Shown here one piece after another: positions 25,513-36,257 of a stretch of 64,000 nucleotides of DNA (the stretch's first letter is position 1; every line of letters begins with the position of its first letter). The DNA lies in assembly GCA_021776175.1 (NCBI GenBank), contig JAJFGJ010000029.1, positions 1-64,000 on the forward strand. Direction: 5' to 3'. A program made the position numbers and the translations under genes. This DNA comes from Kiloniellaceae bacterium (lineage in GTDB: Bacteria > Pseudomonadota > Alphaproteobacteria > Kiloniellales > J153). The notes beneath the pieces are model-generated. The model did no database searches, had not been told where the DNA came from, and saw only the letters and a list, made by a program, of their open reading frames with translations.

Positions 25513-27225
25513 ATGTCGCGCGCGGGCACGCCACGGGGGGGAGTGCTGCGCCATGCGCCCGGCTTGACGCTCGGACTGTTCCTGGTGCCGATCGCGGCCG
25601 GCCTCGTCGGCACCTGGCTGCCCGCGTTCGGCTACCTGCCCGCCTTGGGAGGCACGAGCCTTGGCTTCGAGTCCTGGCGCGCCCTGCTGAACCACACGAG
25701 CCTGCCGGGCGCCATGCGGCTGACCTTGACCAGCGGTATCCTCGCCAGCGCCTTGTCCCTGGCCCTGGTCATCGCCTTTGTCGCCTCGTGCCACGGCACC
25801 CGGCTTTACCGCCGCCTGCGCCGGGCCCTGACGCCGTTGCTAGCGGTGCCCCACGTCGCCATGGCGATCGGCCTGGCCTTCCTGATCGCCCCCAGCGGGT
25901 GGCTGGCGCGTCTGATCTCGCCCTGGGCGAGCGGCTGGACGACGCCGCCCGATGTCGCCATCGTCAACGACCCCTACGGTCTGGCACTGGCCTTCGGGCT
26001 GGTCGTGAAGGAAATGCCCTACCTGCTTTTGATGACCATGGCCGCGCTCGGCCAGGCCCAGGCGGATCAGCGCATGGCGGTCGCGCGCGCGCTCGGCTAC
26101 GGGCCCGTGGTGGGTTGGCTCAAGACCGTGCTGCCCGCGGTCTATGCGCAGATCCGGCTGCCGGTCTACGCCGTCATCGCCTATTCGCTTTCGGTGGTCG
26201 ACATGGCCATGGTGTTGGCGCCCGCGACGCCGCCGCCGCTCGCCGTCTTGATCCTGCGCTGGTTCAACGACCCGGACCTGAGCCTGCGATTCCTGGCCGC
26301 CGCCGGCGCCGTGCTTCAGCTCTTTACCGTGATCCTGGCCATCGCCGCCTGGAACCTTTCGGAGCGCGTGGTCATGCGCCTTGGGCGCCGCTGGATCGTC
26401 GAAGGGTGGCGCGGCGGCGGCGGCGGCCTGGCGCGCCACATGGCCGGCGGGGCGATGAGCCTTCTATACGCCGTGGCCGGTTTGAGCGTCGCGGTCCTGG
26501 GAATTTGGTCCCTGGCCGGACGCTGGCGCTATCCGGGCGCGTTTCCGGCGGACATTTCATTCGGTGCCTGGACCCGCCACCTTCATGACCTGCTGTGGGC
26601 GACATCGACGACTTTAATCGTGGGCTTGGCGGCGGCGGGGCTTGCCCTGGCGCTCGCGCTCGCTTGCCTGGAGAACGAACGGCGCCGTGCCTTACGGACC
26701 ACGAACCGCGCCTTGTGGCTGCTGTACACGCCCCTGCTCGTGCCTCAGGTCGCCTTCCTTTTCGGCTTTCAGGTGATCGCCGTGCGCGCCGGTATCGACG
26801 GCACCTGGGGAACCTTGATCTGGAGTCACGTCTTGTTCGTGCTGCCTTACGTGTTTCTTTCCCTGGCCGAACCCTACCGCGCGCTCGACGAACGCTACGC
26901 CCGCGCGGCCATGTGTTTGGGCGCCACCCCAAACAGGGTTTTCTGGCGGGTTAAGGTTCCCATGCTGCTGCGGCCAATTCTAATTGCCTTCGCAATCGGT
27001 TTCGCGATCAGCGTGGCGCAGTACCTGCCCACGGTATTCGCCGGCGGCGGACGTTTCGTCACCCTCACGACCGAGGCGGTGGCCTTGAGCGGCGGCGGCG
27101 ATCGCCGGGTCGTCGGCGTGTTCGCCTTCGTCCAGGCGGCCTTGCCTTTGCTGGCCTTCGCGGCCGCCTTCGCGGTTCCGGCCTGGATCTTCAGGCACCG
27201 TCACGCCTTGCGGTTGCCGTCATGA
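25513..27225 (+). CDS. ynjC: YnjC-like double ABC permease
   Basis: This is a 570-residue permease with two fused binding-protein-dependent permease domains, each with about six helices. Each half has an EAA-type loop: MAVARALGYGPVVGWLKTVL in the first and RAAMCLGATPNRVFWRVKVP in the second. Fusion into one chain is normal for YnjC and related iron/thiamine-type permeases. The ATG at 25513 lies 20 bases after the ynjB stop with GAAGGA before it. The stop overlaps ynjD by four bases. Confidence 0.9.
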   Translation: MSRAGTPRGGVLRHAPGLTLGLFLVPIAAGLVGTWLPAFGYLPALGGTSLGFESWRALLNHTSLPGAMRLTLTSGILASALSLALVIAFVASCHGTRLYRRLRRALTPLLAVPHVAMAIGLAFLIAPSGWLARLISPWASGWTTPPDVAIVNDPYGLALAFGLVVKEMPYLLLMTMAALGQAQADQRMAVARALGYGPVVGWLKTVLPAVYAQIRLPVYAVIAYSLSVVDMAMVLAPATPPPLAVLILRWFNDPDLSLRFLAAAGAVLQLFTVILAIAAWNLSERVVMRLGRRWIVEGWRGGGGGLARHMAGGAMSLLYAVAGLSVAVLGIWSLAGRWRYPGAFPADISFGAWTRHLHDLLWATSTTLIVGLAAAGLALALALACLENERRRALRTTNRALWLLYTPLLVPQVAFLFGFQVIAVRAGIDGTWGTLIWSHVLFVLPYVFLSLAEPYRALDERYARAAMCLGATPNRVFWRVKVPMLLRPILIAFAIGFAISVAQYLPTVFAGGGRFVTLTTEAVALSGGGDRRVVGVFAFVQAALPLLAFAAAFAVPAWIFRHRHALRLPS

Positions 27226-27887
27226 GCGCGGCGCTGGAATCATACCAAGGATCGTTGGTATTACGCGGTGTCGAAATCAGCCTCGCGGAGCGGCGCCTGA
27301 TCGGGCCCTTGAACCTGAGCGTGGCGCCGGGAGAGATCGTGACCCTGATGGGGCCGAGCGGGTGCGGCAAGTCGAGCCTGCTGGGCTACCTCTGCGGGAC
27401 CCTGGACCCCGCCTTTCGCGGCGCCGGCCAGGTCATGCTCGGGGCGGACGAGATTTCAACCCTGTTACCGGAGCGCCGCCGGGTCGGCATCCTGTTTCAG
27501 GACGATCTGCTGTTTCCGCATCTATCGGTGGCCGACAACTTGGCCTTTGGTTTACCGGCCAGCGTTCGCGGGCGCCCGGCACGGCGTGCCCGCATCGAGG
27601 CGGCCTTGATCGAGGCCGATCTGGAAGGCTTCGCCGATCGCGACCCGGCGACGCTGTCGGGCGGCCAGCGCGCGCGTATCGCCTTGCTGCGGACCTTGCT
27701 CTCCGCGCCGCGCGCCCTGTTGCTCGACGAACCCTTCTCCAAATTGGATGCCCGATTGCGCGACCGGGTCCGGCGCTTTGTCTTCGAACATGCCCGCCGC
27801 AACGCCCTGCCTAGCTTATTGGTCACCCACGACCCCGCCGATGCCCAAGCGGCGGGCGGGAAAGTCTTCGAAGTCGGCCCGGGCTAG
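27222..27887 (+). CDS. ynjD: YnjD-like ABC transporter ATPase
   Basis: This is a 221-residue ATPase with Walker A GPSGCGKSS, Q-loop ILFQDDLLFPH, signature LSGGQRARIAL, Walker B LLLDEPF and switch His in LLVTHDPADA. It is short compared with most importer ATPases because it has no regulatory C-terminal domain, as in YnjD. It overlaps ynjC by four bases (ATGA). Confidence 0.92.
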   Translation: MSAALESYQGSLVLRGVEISLAERRLIGPLNLSVAPGEIVTLMGPSGCGKSSLLGYLCGTLDPAFRGAGQVMLGADEISTLLPERRRVGILFQDDLLFPHLSVADNLAFGLPASVRGRPARRARIEAALIEADLEGFADRDPATLSGGQRARIALLRTLLSAPRALLLDEPFSKLDARLRDRVRRFVFEHARRNALPSLLVTHDPADAQAAGGKVFEVGPG

Positions 27888-28026
27888 GGTCTGCTGACAA
27901 TTAGGATGGCGCGCCCCATGGTTCCCGGCGAAGTCGCGGCTTGGACAAGCGGCCCAAGGCGGCGTAAAATGCCCCAAACGGGCGCGAAGCCCGTTATAGC
28001 CGGTTCTGGCAGGAGTCGAACGAACC

Positions 28027-28419
28027 ATGTACCACGAAACCACGGAAGCGATCCGTGTCACGGTGAAGCCGGTCTATCTGGAAGACCAGTCCTCGCCGAC
28101 CGAGAACCATTTCGTTTGGGCCTACCGGGTCCAGATCGAGAATACCGGGCCGGAAACCGTCCAGTTGCTGAACCGGCACTGGCGGATTACCGATTCCATG
28201 GGCCGGCACCAGGAAGTGCACGGCGCCGGAGTGGTGGGCGAGCAACCGACCTTGGCCCCTGGCGAAAGTTTCGAATATACCAGCGGCACGCCGCTGACCA
28301 CGCCATCGGGGATCATGGTCGGCACCTATGAAATGGAGCGCGCGGACGGTCATCGGTTCAACGTCGCGATTCCGGCCTTCTCGCTGGATAGCCCGCATCA
28401 GCCGATCCAATTGAACTGA
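28027..28419 (+). CDS. apaG: ApaG family protein
   Basis: This is a 130-residue protein with a fibronectin-like ApaG/DUF525 fold. Characteristic stretches are AYRVQIENTGPETVQLLNRHW, split across the fold, and GEQPTLAPGESFEYTSGTPL. ApaG is named for a link to diadenosine tetraphosphate levels; its exact activity is unclear. A small stem (AACGGGC/GCCCGTT) lies just upstream. The ATG has GGAG 13 bases before. Nineteen bases separate it from folE. Confidence 0.94.
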   Translation: MYHETTEAIRVTVKPVYLEDQSSPTENHFVWAYRVQIENTGPETVQLLNRHWRITDSMGRHQEVHGAGVVGEQPTLAPGESFEYTSGTPLTTPSGIMVGTYEMERADGHRFNVAIPAFSLDSPHQPIQLN

Positions 28420-28437
28420 CGGGAAGCGGAACGGGGC

Positions 28438-29073
28438 ATGACAAATCGCGCGCCGCGCACGGCCCGTGCGGCCTTAACGGACCGCCCGGCACGAGAAGAG
28501 GCCTTGGCCGCGGTCAAGGTCCTGCTGCGCTGGGCCGGCGACGATCCGGAGCGCGAGGGCTTGCGCGGCACGCCCGACCGCGTCGTGCGGGCCTACGAGC
28601 AGTTTTTCGGCGGCTACGATATCGACCCGAAGCAACTTCTCGAGCGCACCTTCGAGGAAGTCGAAGGCTATGACGAAATCGTGCTCTTGCGCGATATCCG
28701 TTTCGAATCGTATTGCGAGCATCACGTCATGCCAATCATCGGCAAGGCGCATGTCGCCTATCTGCCGAAAAAGCGGGTCGTGGGGATCAGCAAGCTGGCG
28801 CGCGTTGTCGATGCCTATGCGCGGCGGCTGCAAATTCAGGAAAAGATGACGGCGCAGATCGCCAATACCATTGAAGAAGTGCTGCGCCCTCAAGGCGTCG
28901 CCGTGGTGATCGAGGCGTCGCACCAATGCATGACGGCGCGCGGCGTGCATAAGCCGGGATCGACCATGATAACCAGCCGCATGCTGGGCCGTTTCCGCAG
29001 CGACCCGCGCTCGCGGCGCGAGGTCTTGTCCTTGATCGGCAACGCGGGATCGGGACCGAGTGACCACGTGTAG
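28438..29073 (+). CDS. folE: GTP cyclohydrolase I
   Basis: This is a 211-residue enzyme converting GTP to dihydroneopterin triphosphate for folate. Zinc ligands lie in SYCEHHVMP and SHQCMTARG; the [18 protein letters not shown] motif near the N-terminus is also conserved. It is one of the type IA enzymes. It follows apaG closely and precedes trkH, all on one strand. Confidence 0.96.
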   Translation: MTNRAPRTARAALTDRPAREEALAAVKVLLRWAGDDPEREGLRGTPDRVVRAYEQFFGGYDIDPKQLLERTFEEVEGYDEIVLLRDIRFESYCEHHVMPIIGKAHVAYLPKKRVVGISKLARVVDAYARRLQIQEKMTAQIANTIEEVLRPQGVAVVIEASHQCMTARGVHKPGSTMITSRMLGRFRSDPRSRREVLSLIGNAGSGPSDHV

Positions 29074-29091
29074 ACCACGGCGGCTTCCGCG

Positions 29092-30537
29092 ATGATCGAA
29101 TTTAGGCCGGTTGTCTTCGTCCTTGGGGTGCTGCTGTCGATTCTGGCGGTCGCCATGATCATTCCCGCCGTGGTCGACGCCATGATCGGGCACTCGGACT
29201 GGCAGGTTTTCGCGGCGGCGGCGGCGGCGACGTTGTTTGTCGGCGTCGCCATGGTCCTGACCACGCGATCGGGCGGCTTCGTGTTTTCCCTGCGCGAGGC
29301 CTTCCTGCTGACCAATCTGGCGTGGCTGATTATCGCGGTCTTCGGCGCCCTGCCTTTCGCGTTTTCCGAACTGGATTTGAGCGTCACCGACGCTTTTTTC
29401 GAATCCATGTCCGGCATTACCACAACCGGCGCGACGGTTATCGTCGGCCTCGACTTCGCGCCGCCGGGCATTCTGTTGTGGCGGGCGATTCTGCAATGGC
29501 TGGGCGGTATCGGCATCATCGTGATGGCTATCTCGATCCTGCCTATCCTGCGGGTCGGCGGCATGCAGCTTTTCCGGGTCGAGGCTTTCGAAACCGATAA
29601 GGTCCTGCCGCGCGCGGCTCAAATCGCGGGCGGGATCGTCATCGTATACCTGGCCTTGACCGCCATCGCCGCGATGGTTCTTTGGGCGCTTGGCATGACC
29701 GGCTTCGAAGCCATCGCCCATGCCATGACCTCGATCGCGACCGGCGGCTTCTCGACATCGGACCGTTCGCTCGCGCACTTCGACAGCGCCGCGATCGACT
29801 GGTCCATATCCTTGTTCATGATTCTGGGCAGCCTGCCCTTCGTGCTCTACCTGCGCCTGGTGCGCGGCAACCCGGGGTATTTCCTGCGCGACAGTCAGGT
29901 GCGCTGGATGCTGGCGATCATGGCGGCCGGGGTATTCGCGGTTGCGTTCTGGCTTTGGTGGACGGGCACCATGACGCCTGGATCGTCCTTGCGCTACGCC
30001 ACCTTCAACGTGATCTCGATCATGACCGGCACCGGCTATACGACCGCCGCCTTCGATACCTGGGGCGGCTTCGTCATGGCGATCATGTTTACCTTGATGT
30101 TCGTTGGCGGGTGCGCGGGGTCGACGACCTGCGGGATCAAGATATTCCGCTTCCAGGTTCTCTATGCGACCGCCCTGACCCAGATGAAGCGCCTGCTGCA
30201 ACCGCACGGCGTTTTCTTTCCCTACTACAATAACCGGCCGGTTTCGGAATCGGTGTCCGCCTCGGTCATGGCGTTTTTCTTCCTGTTCATCGCCAGTTTC
30301 GGTTTTTTGGCCATGGGGCTTGGCATGTTCGGACTGGACTTCGTGACCGCGGTTTCGGGCGCCGCCTCGGCGATCGCGAATGTCGGACCCGGCCTGGGCG
30401 ACATCATCGGCCCAAACGGGACTTACAGGCTGTTGCCGGAAGAAGCGAAGTGGCTGCTTGCCATAGGCATGTTGCTGGGCCGGCTTGAGCTGTTCACCAT
30501 ATTGGTCCTGTTCATGCCCATGTTCTGGCGCGGCTAG
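29092..30537 (+). CDS. trkH: Trk-type potassium uptake protein TrkH
   Basis: This is a 481-residue membrane protein with four membrane-pore-membrane units. The pore loops are visible as MSGITTTGATV, SIATGGFST, MTGTGYTTAAF and AIANVGPGLG, each giving the conserved Gly of the potassium filter. It requires a peripheral TrkA subunit, not encoded here. Its stop overlaps the convergent murI stop by four bases. Confidence 0.95.
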   Translation: MIEFRPVVFVLGVLLSILAVAMIIPAVVDAMIGHSDWQVFAAAAAATLFVGVAMVLTTRSGGFVFSLREAFLLTNLAWLIIAVFGALPFAFSELDLSVTDAFFESMSGITTTGATVIVGLDFAPPGILLWRAILQWLGGIGIIVMAISILPILRVGGMQLFRVEAFETDKVLPRAAQIAGGIVIVYLALTAIAAMVLWALGMTGFEAIAHAMTSIATGGFSTSDRSLAHFDSAAIDWSISLFMILGSLPFVLYLRLVRGNPGYFLRDSQVRWMLAIMAAGVFAVAFWLWWTGTMTPGSSLRYATFNVISIMTGTGYTTAAFDTWGGFVMAIMFTLMFVGGCAGSTTCGIKIFRFQVLYATALTQMKRLLQPHGVFFPYYNNRPVSESVSASVMAFFFLFIASFGFLAMGLGMFGLDFVTAVSGAASAIANVGPGLGDIIGPNGTYRLLPEEAKWLLAIGMLLGRLELFTILVLFMPMFWRG

Positions 30538-31388
30538 AGCCGCTCGAATTCGACCGTCCGGCCGAAGAATCGCGAGGCCAGAGGACCGACGCGCGCCGGA
30601 TCGCCGGTGGTGAAAAATCGGGGCGCGGGATTTTCCGGGTCCGGCGCGTCGAATTCGCGGTGCCGAGCGAGATAGCGCCCCAGGCTGTCGGCGACGATGC
30701 CGGGTTGATCCAGGATCTCGACGCCGGGGGGCAAGGCGGCGGCGAAGTGCACGGCCACCAAGGGATAGTGCGTGCATCCCAGAATCGCGGTATCGGGCAC
30801 AAGCGGCGGTGCCCCTTCCCGCTCCCCAGCCAGGGAGGCGGTCACGAATTCCGTCACCATGCGCGCGATCCCAGCCTCGGGGGCGCCGCTCTCGATCCGG
30901 TCGACCAGGCCCGGGCAAGCCTGTTGCGTCACCCCAATCGCGGGCGCGCGCAAGCCGATCTCGAAGGGGTAGGACCCGCTCTCGACCGTGCGCCGGGTGG
31001 CGTAGACGACAACGCGCCGCGCCTCGGGCTCAGGGCCGCCGGGCGGCGAAGTCACGTGCCACGGCACCTGGGTCACCGCCTCTATCGTCGGCACGACCAC
31101 GCCCAAGATCCGGTTGTCGGGCGCGAAATGCGGTAACCAGGTTTGCTGCAAGCGGCGCAAGGCGACCGCCGAGGCCGTGTTGCAGGCCAGCAGCACCAAG
31201 CGGCAGCCGATCGAGAACAAGCGCTCCACGTTATCGCGGGTCAGGCCGTAGATCGCCTCGACGTCGCGCGCGCCATAGGGCGCGTGGCCATGATCGCCCA
31301 GGAATACATAACGATGTCCGGGGAAGCGGGCGGAAAGCGCGCGGAGGATCGTAAGCCCCCCATGGCCCGAATCGAATACGCCGATCAT
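30534..31388 (-). CDS. murI: Glutamate racemase
   Basis: This is a 284-residue cofactor-independent racemase supplying D-glutamate for peptidoglycan. Both catalytic Cys are present, in LLACNTASA and LGCTHYPL. The N-terminal IGVFDSGHGGLTIL is the family start. It is convergent with trkH and lies 12 bases downstream of the lipoprotein gene on the same strand. Confidence 0.95.
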   Translation of the reverse strand: MIGVFDSGHGGLTILRALSARFPGHRYVFLGDHGHAPYGARDVEAIYGLTRDNVERLFSIGCRLVLLACNTASAVALRRLQQTWLPHFAPDNRILGVVVPTIEAVTQVPWHVTSPPGGPEPEARRVVVYATRRTVESGSYPFEIGLRAPAIGVTQQACPGLVDRIESGAPEAGIARMVTEFVTASLAGEREGAPPLVPDTAILGCTHYPLVAVHFAAALPPGVEILDQPGIVADSLGRYLARHREFDAPDPENPAPRFFTTGDPARVGPLASRFFGRTVEFERL

Positions 31389-31400
31389 CGCGCCGCCGAT

Positions 31401-32000
31401 CTACAAAATGTAAGGGAGCAGGGCCGTCTTGATGGTTTGATCGAGCTGCCGGTCCAACTCTCCCATGATATCTTTCGCCATCTGGTACCAAACCTGATCG
31501 CGCTCGCTAAGCGTAACGTCTTCGCGCACGGAGCGCGAACGCTTCGCTTCCGCCTGCGCCGAGGCGACAACGGCGCCGAAGGTATCCACGATCCGCATCT
31601 CCACCGCGACCCGCGCATCGTATCTTTCGCTCTGGTCCTTGGTGACCAGCGCCGTCAGCCCACTCGAGGCCTTGAGCGGCACCGCGACGACGGAGGCATC
31701 GAGGATCACGAATTTAGCCTTGAAACCGGCGCCGGCAGCGGCCAGGCGGTCCGCCGGCCAACGCCGCGCGGCATCCAAAAGGCGCGCCGGAAACAAATGA
31801 TCGACATTGGGCGGGCCGCCCGGCGCCTGATAGCGAGATTCAACCACGACTTCGCCGACATTCAGGCGAATCGGATCCTGGTCCTGGAAAGTAATCGGCG
31901 GGTACACCGGGCGCGGGGGCGCGGGCGTCTGACAGGCGCCAAGGGTGAAAGCCACGGCCGCCAGGGCCACAACAAGAATTCGTCCGCCCATCGCAGGCAT
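31401..32000 (-). CDS. Predicted lipoprotein of unknown function
   Basis: This 199-residue protein has a lipoprotein signal with lipobox LGAC, then a Pro-rich mature N-terminus. The rest is mixed alpha/beta and ends in a helix with MAKDIMGELDRQLDQ. I do not recognise a named family. Position downstream of hslO and immediately before murI on one strand suggests cotranscription with murI. It probably sits in the inner or outer membrane periplasmic leaflet. Confidence 0.75.
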   Translation of the reverse strand: MPAMGGRILVVALAAVAFTLGACQTPAPPRPVYPPITFQDQDPIRLNVGEVVVESRYQAPGGPPNVDHLFPARLLDAARRWPADRLAAAGAGFKAKFVILDASVVAVPLKASSGLTALVTKDQSERYDARVAVEMRIVDTFGAVVASAQAEAKRSRSVREDVTLSERDQVWYQMAKDIMGELDRQLDQTIKTALLPYIL

Positions 32001-32074
32001 GTCATACCCCCTTTGTCAGTCTCGCCGCGCCGCAGCGCCGCACTCCCGTTCCTTACTCGCCGAATCAGGCACAA

Positions 32075-33033
32075 TCAAGACGCGTAGACCTGCGCCAGGG
32101 CGGCCGCGTCGAAACGGTAGTCCTGGTTGCAGAACTGACAGGACATGACGACCTCGCCGTCGATCTTGCAGTCCTCGACCTCGGCCCGGGGCAGGGAACG
32201 CAGGGTTTCTTCCAAGCGGCCGCGCGAACAGCGGCAGCGCGCCACCAGAGGCCGGCGTTGAAAGACGCGCACGCCCTCCTCATGAAACAGACGGAACAAG
32301 AGATCGTTGATCGGCAAATCCCAATCCAGCAACTCGCCCGGCGTGCAGCTTGCTTGCAGGATCATGGCCCGGCGCCAATCCTCGGCCTCGTCGCTGTCCT
32401 CCAGGGGCGCGGCGCCGAGATCCTCATGGGATTTGCGGCCGCTCCCGCCCTGATCCGGGACCCGCTGCAGGATCAAACCGCCCGCGCGCCAGGCGCCATC
32501 CACGTGCGCGGCGGCGACGATCAAGCCGCAGCGGATTTGTTCCGATTGCTTGAAATAATGCTGCAGGCAATCGGACAGCGAATGCCCGGTCAACTCGACG
32601 ATGCCCTGATAGCGTTCGGTGTGCTCGCCCTGATCGACCGTGAAGGCCAGATATCCGCCGCCAAGGATATCGGCGATGGCCAGGGGCCCGGCCCCGCCCG
32701 ATGCGCCATGGCGCGCCAGGGCGGTCTCCAGCCTCTCCGCGTCGAAGCCGGCGTAGCCGCGCAGATGGCCCTCGGACGTGGCGTCGGCGACCATCATCTT
32801 GACCGGCCCGTCGCCCTTGGTCTGCAGGGTGAAAATACCGTCGTACTTCATCAGGCTGGATTGCATGGCGGTCAAGGCCAGCATCTCGCCGATCAAGGCC
32901 GCCAGGGCGGTGGGGTAATCGTGGCGCGAGACAATCCGGTCCAGAGAGTCGCCCAGGCGCACCAGATCGCCCCGGATACCGGAGGATTCTAAAGCGAAGG
33001 TTTGAACCGCGTCTGTATCAGGCTGCCCCGTGG

Positions 33034-33046
<13 letters not shown>
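32075..33046 (-). CDS. hslO: Redox-regulated chaperone Hsp33
   Basis: This is a 323-residue holdase activated by oxidation. The zinc site is present as CRC in [11 protein letters not shown] and CQFC near the C-terminus, so four Cys can bind zinc and form disulfides. It overlaps the end of argF by 13 bases, on the same strand, so hslO is translationally linked to the arginine genes. The overlap is a common arrangement in alphaproteobacteria in my recollection. Confidence 0.94.
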
Positions 33047-33951
<905 letters not shown>

Positions 33952-33952
33952 C

Positions 33953-35131
33953 TCAGGCGGCCTCGGCCCAGCGCGCGCAGGTGCGCTCTATAAGCCCGAC
34001 CGCCTCGTCGATTTGCGCGTCCTCGACCACCAGGGGCGGCAGGATACGCACCACGTTCTCGGCCGCCGGCACCACCAGCAGGCCGGCATCGCGCAAGCGC
34101 GACGCCAACTCGATATTGGGCACCGCGCACTTGAGACCCAGCATCAGGCCCTGGCCGCGCACCTCCTCCAGGATCGCCGGGAAGCGTACCGTCAAGTCCT
34201 CGAGCTTTTGGCGCAAGCGGGCCGCCTTGCGTACCACCGCCTCCAGGAAGCCGTCTTCCAAAAGAACATCGAGCACGGCGTTGCCGACCGTGGTGCCCAG
34301 GGGATTGCCGCCATAGGTGCTGCCATGGGTCCCTGCGGTCATGCCGGCCGCGGCCGCCTCGCTGGCCATGAAGGCGCCGAGGGGAAAGCCGCCGCCCAGG
34401 CCCTTGGCCACGGCCATGGCGTCGGGCACGATGCCGGCCCATTCATGGGCGAATAGCTTGCCGGTCCGGCCCATGCCGCACTGTATTTCGTCGAACAGCA
34501 GCAGCAGGCCGAACTCGTCGCAGACCGCGCGCAAGCCGCGCAGGAAATCGGCGCTGCCGGCCCGTATACCGCCCTCGCCCTGGATCGGTTCCACCAGTAT
34601 GGCGGCGGTTTCGCCGCCGATCGCGGCGCGCAGCTCGTTCAAATTACCGAAGGCAACCTGATCGAAACCGCCGGAGACGGGACCGAAACCCTCCAGGTGC
34701 TTGGGGTTGTTCGCCGCCGAGAGCGCGGTCCAGGAGCGGCCATGGAAAGCGCCGCTGAAAGTGATGATGCGGGTCCGCTCGGGATGGCCGTTATGATGAT
34801 GGTACTTGCGGGCCAGCTTGATGACCCCTTCGACCGCCTCGGTGCCCGAATTACAGAAAAACACACTATCCGCGAAGCTGTGGGCGCAGAGGCGCTCGGC
34901 CAGGCGCCTGGCCTCGGGAATTTCATAAAGGTTGGAGACATGCCAAAGCTTTCGCGCCTGGCTCGTCAGGGCCTCGACCACATGGGGATGGGCATGGCCC
35001 AGGGCGTTGACCGCGATCCCGGCCGCGAAATCGAGGTATCGCCGCCCGTCGGTCGCATAGAGATAGGCACCCTCCCCGCGTTCGAAAGCCAGGGGTATAC
35101 GGGCATAGGTCGGCATCACGGCATCGGTCAC
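33953..35131 (-). CDS. argD: Acetylornithine aminotransferase
   Basis: This is a class III PLP aminotransferase of about 392 residues. Conserved stretches include [18 protein letters not shown], the [18 protein letters not shown] substrate loop, [16 protein letters not shown] for PLP contacts and the Schiff-base Lys in [18 protein letters not shown] chose GTG at 35131 since GGGAG lies seven bases upstream; ATG at 35116 is an alternative. It may also act on succinyldiaminopimelate or ornithine. It heads argD-argF-hslO. Confidence 0.94.
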   Translation of the reverse strand: MTDAVMPTYARIPLAFERGEGAYLYATDGRRYLDFAAGIAVNALGHAHPHVVEALTSQARKLWHVSNLYEIPEARRLAERLCAHSFADSVFFCNSGTEAVEGVIKLARKYHHHNGHPERTRIITFSGAFHGRSWTALSAANNPKHLEGFGPVSGGFDQVAFGNLNELRAAIGGETAAILVEPIQGEGGIRAGSADFLRGLRAVCDEFGLLLLFDEIQCGMGRTGKLFAHEWAGIVPDAMAVAKGLGGGFPLGAFMASEAAAAGMTAGTHGSTYGGNPLGTTVGNAVLDVLLEDGFLEAVVRKAARLRQKLEDLTVRFPAILEEVRGQGLMLGLKCAVPNIELASRLRDAGLLVVPAAENVVRILPPLVVEDAQIDEAVGLIERTCARWAEAA

Positions 35132-35273
35132 GGGGCTGCTCCCATGGGACGGTTCCAAGCATAAGCGAAAAAGGGCGTGACTATTCTTGCATAAGCGGGC
35201 TCTGTCAACCAAGATGGGCTGAATCCGTATTGAGTCAGTTTGGTTAAAGGTCCGCTAAGTGCCATGGACGGAC

Positions 35274-36041
35274 CTATCGAACCGACCCGATACACTGGCC
35301 GGAAATGATTTCAGGGATAACGCTGCTTTTCCACACGATTCCCAAGTGCGCCTCGTGCTTGTCCTTGGGCGCGATCCGGCCGGAGTAGACGCCGACGAGA
35401 CGCGACATTATTCCCGCGCTGATCACAAAGCCACCATCTTCCATTTTCCCCGAAGTTTCCCGTCGAATTACGGGGGAGCCGGACATTCCGCTGGCGGTCG
35501 CGGTATCCACGTAAAACTTTGGTAGATCGTCTACGTCTATATCCGGTTCAGATGCCACACTTCCTCGCTTCCAAATGGGGAGCCTATGAATATCAATCCC
35601 CATAGGATAGCCAAGTATGAAAACGTCTTGCCCGATCATTGTGGCAATCGGATTATTCGCAAGGGTATTGATCGGATATACGCTATGATCCGAGAGGTCG
35701 ATTTTTTTGCATACCACATCCACGCGGCTCTTATGCGTTGGGTGCTCCAACCATGTCGGAATATCGTTCTCGAACAAATCAATCGAGCCAGTGCGACGCT
35801 TGTTCAAGTCTCCGCCCTGGAACACATCGAAGGTAATTCGATTGGGCTCGGCAGCATTCTCAGAGAGGTGCTTTCCGGTGAACGGGTTCTTGCCACTAAT
35901 ATTATGCCAATTCGTTACGAGAAAAGTTTGGCCCTTCTCCTCCCAGAAAAAGGCCGTGCCTCGTGATAAAAGCTTGTCATCTAAATACATTTCGATCGGT
36001 GATACCGCCGACGTATAAGGGTCGATTTTTATAGGTTTCAT
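35274..36041 (-). CDS. Trypsin-like serine peptidase, no signal peptide
   Basis: This 255-residue protein has a chymotrypsin-fold triad: His in FLVTNWHNISG, Asp in SRVDVVCKKI and Ser in GMSGSPVI. The oxyanion Gly and a GYPMGIDI segment are also typical. There is no signal peptide or PDZ domain, unlike DegP proteases, so it should be cytoplasmic. Base composition is clearly lower in GC than adjacent genes, and it lies alone between argD and the C45 hydrolase. It may be a recently acquired gene; defence-linked cytoplasmic trypsin-like proteins exist, but no defence gene is adjacent. Confidence 0.82.
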   Translation of the reverse strand: MKPIKIDPYTSAVSPIEMYLDDKLLSRGTAFFWEEKGQTFLVTNWHNISGKNPFTGKHLSENAAEPNRITFDVFQGGDLNKRRTGSIDLFENDIPTWLEHPTHKSRVDVVCKKIDLSDHSVYPINTLANNPIATMIGQDVFILGYPMGIDIHRLPIWKRGSVASEPDIDVDDLPKFYVDTATASGMSGSPVIRRETSGKMEDGGFVISAGIMSRLVGVYSGRIAPKDKHEAHLGIVWKSSVIPEIISGQCIGSVR

Positions 36042-36257
36042 GCCCGCCTCACACTAAGAAATCTCCATCACCCAAAAACCTATACCATTAATTCGATAGG
36101 TTGGGTCCGAGACTGATTTGACTTCTGCTCCGGGTCAAAAGCGGCCCTCCTTGGAACTGACCCACCACTGGAACCCCGGCAATGTCTCGCTTGAAGGCAT
36201 TGGATAGCGGACTGTAGGCTAGGTCACCGCGATCTGGAAAACGTGAGGGAAGATATC

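Noticed and set aside
28003..28030. GGCAGGAGTCGAACGAACC looks like the 3' half of a tRNA on the minus strand.
   Set aside because: No acceptor, D or anticodon arms around it; the stretch serves as the ribosome site region of apaG.
28470..30918. Very long open frame on the minus strand across folE and trkH.
   Set aside because: Sequence is low-complexity Arg/Gly/His-rich with no domain, opposite two well-matched genes.
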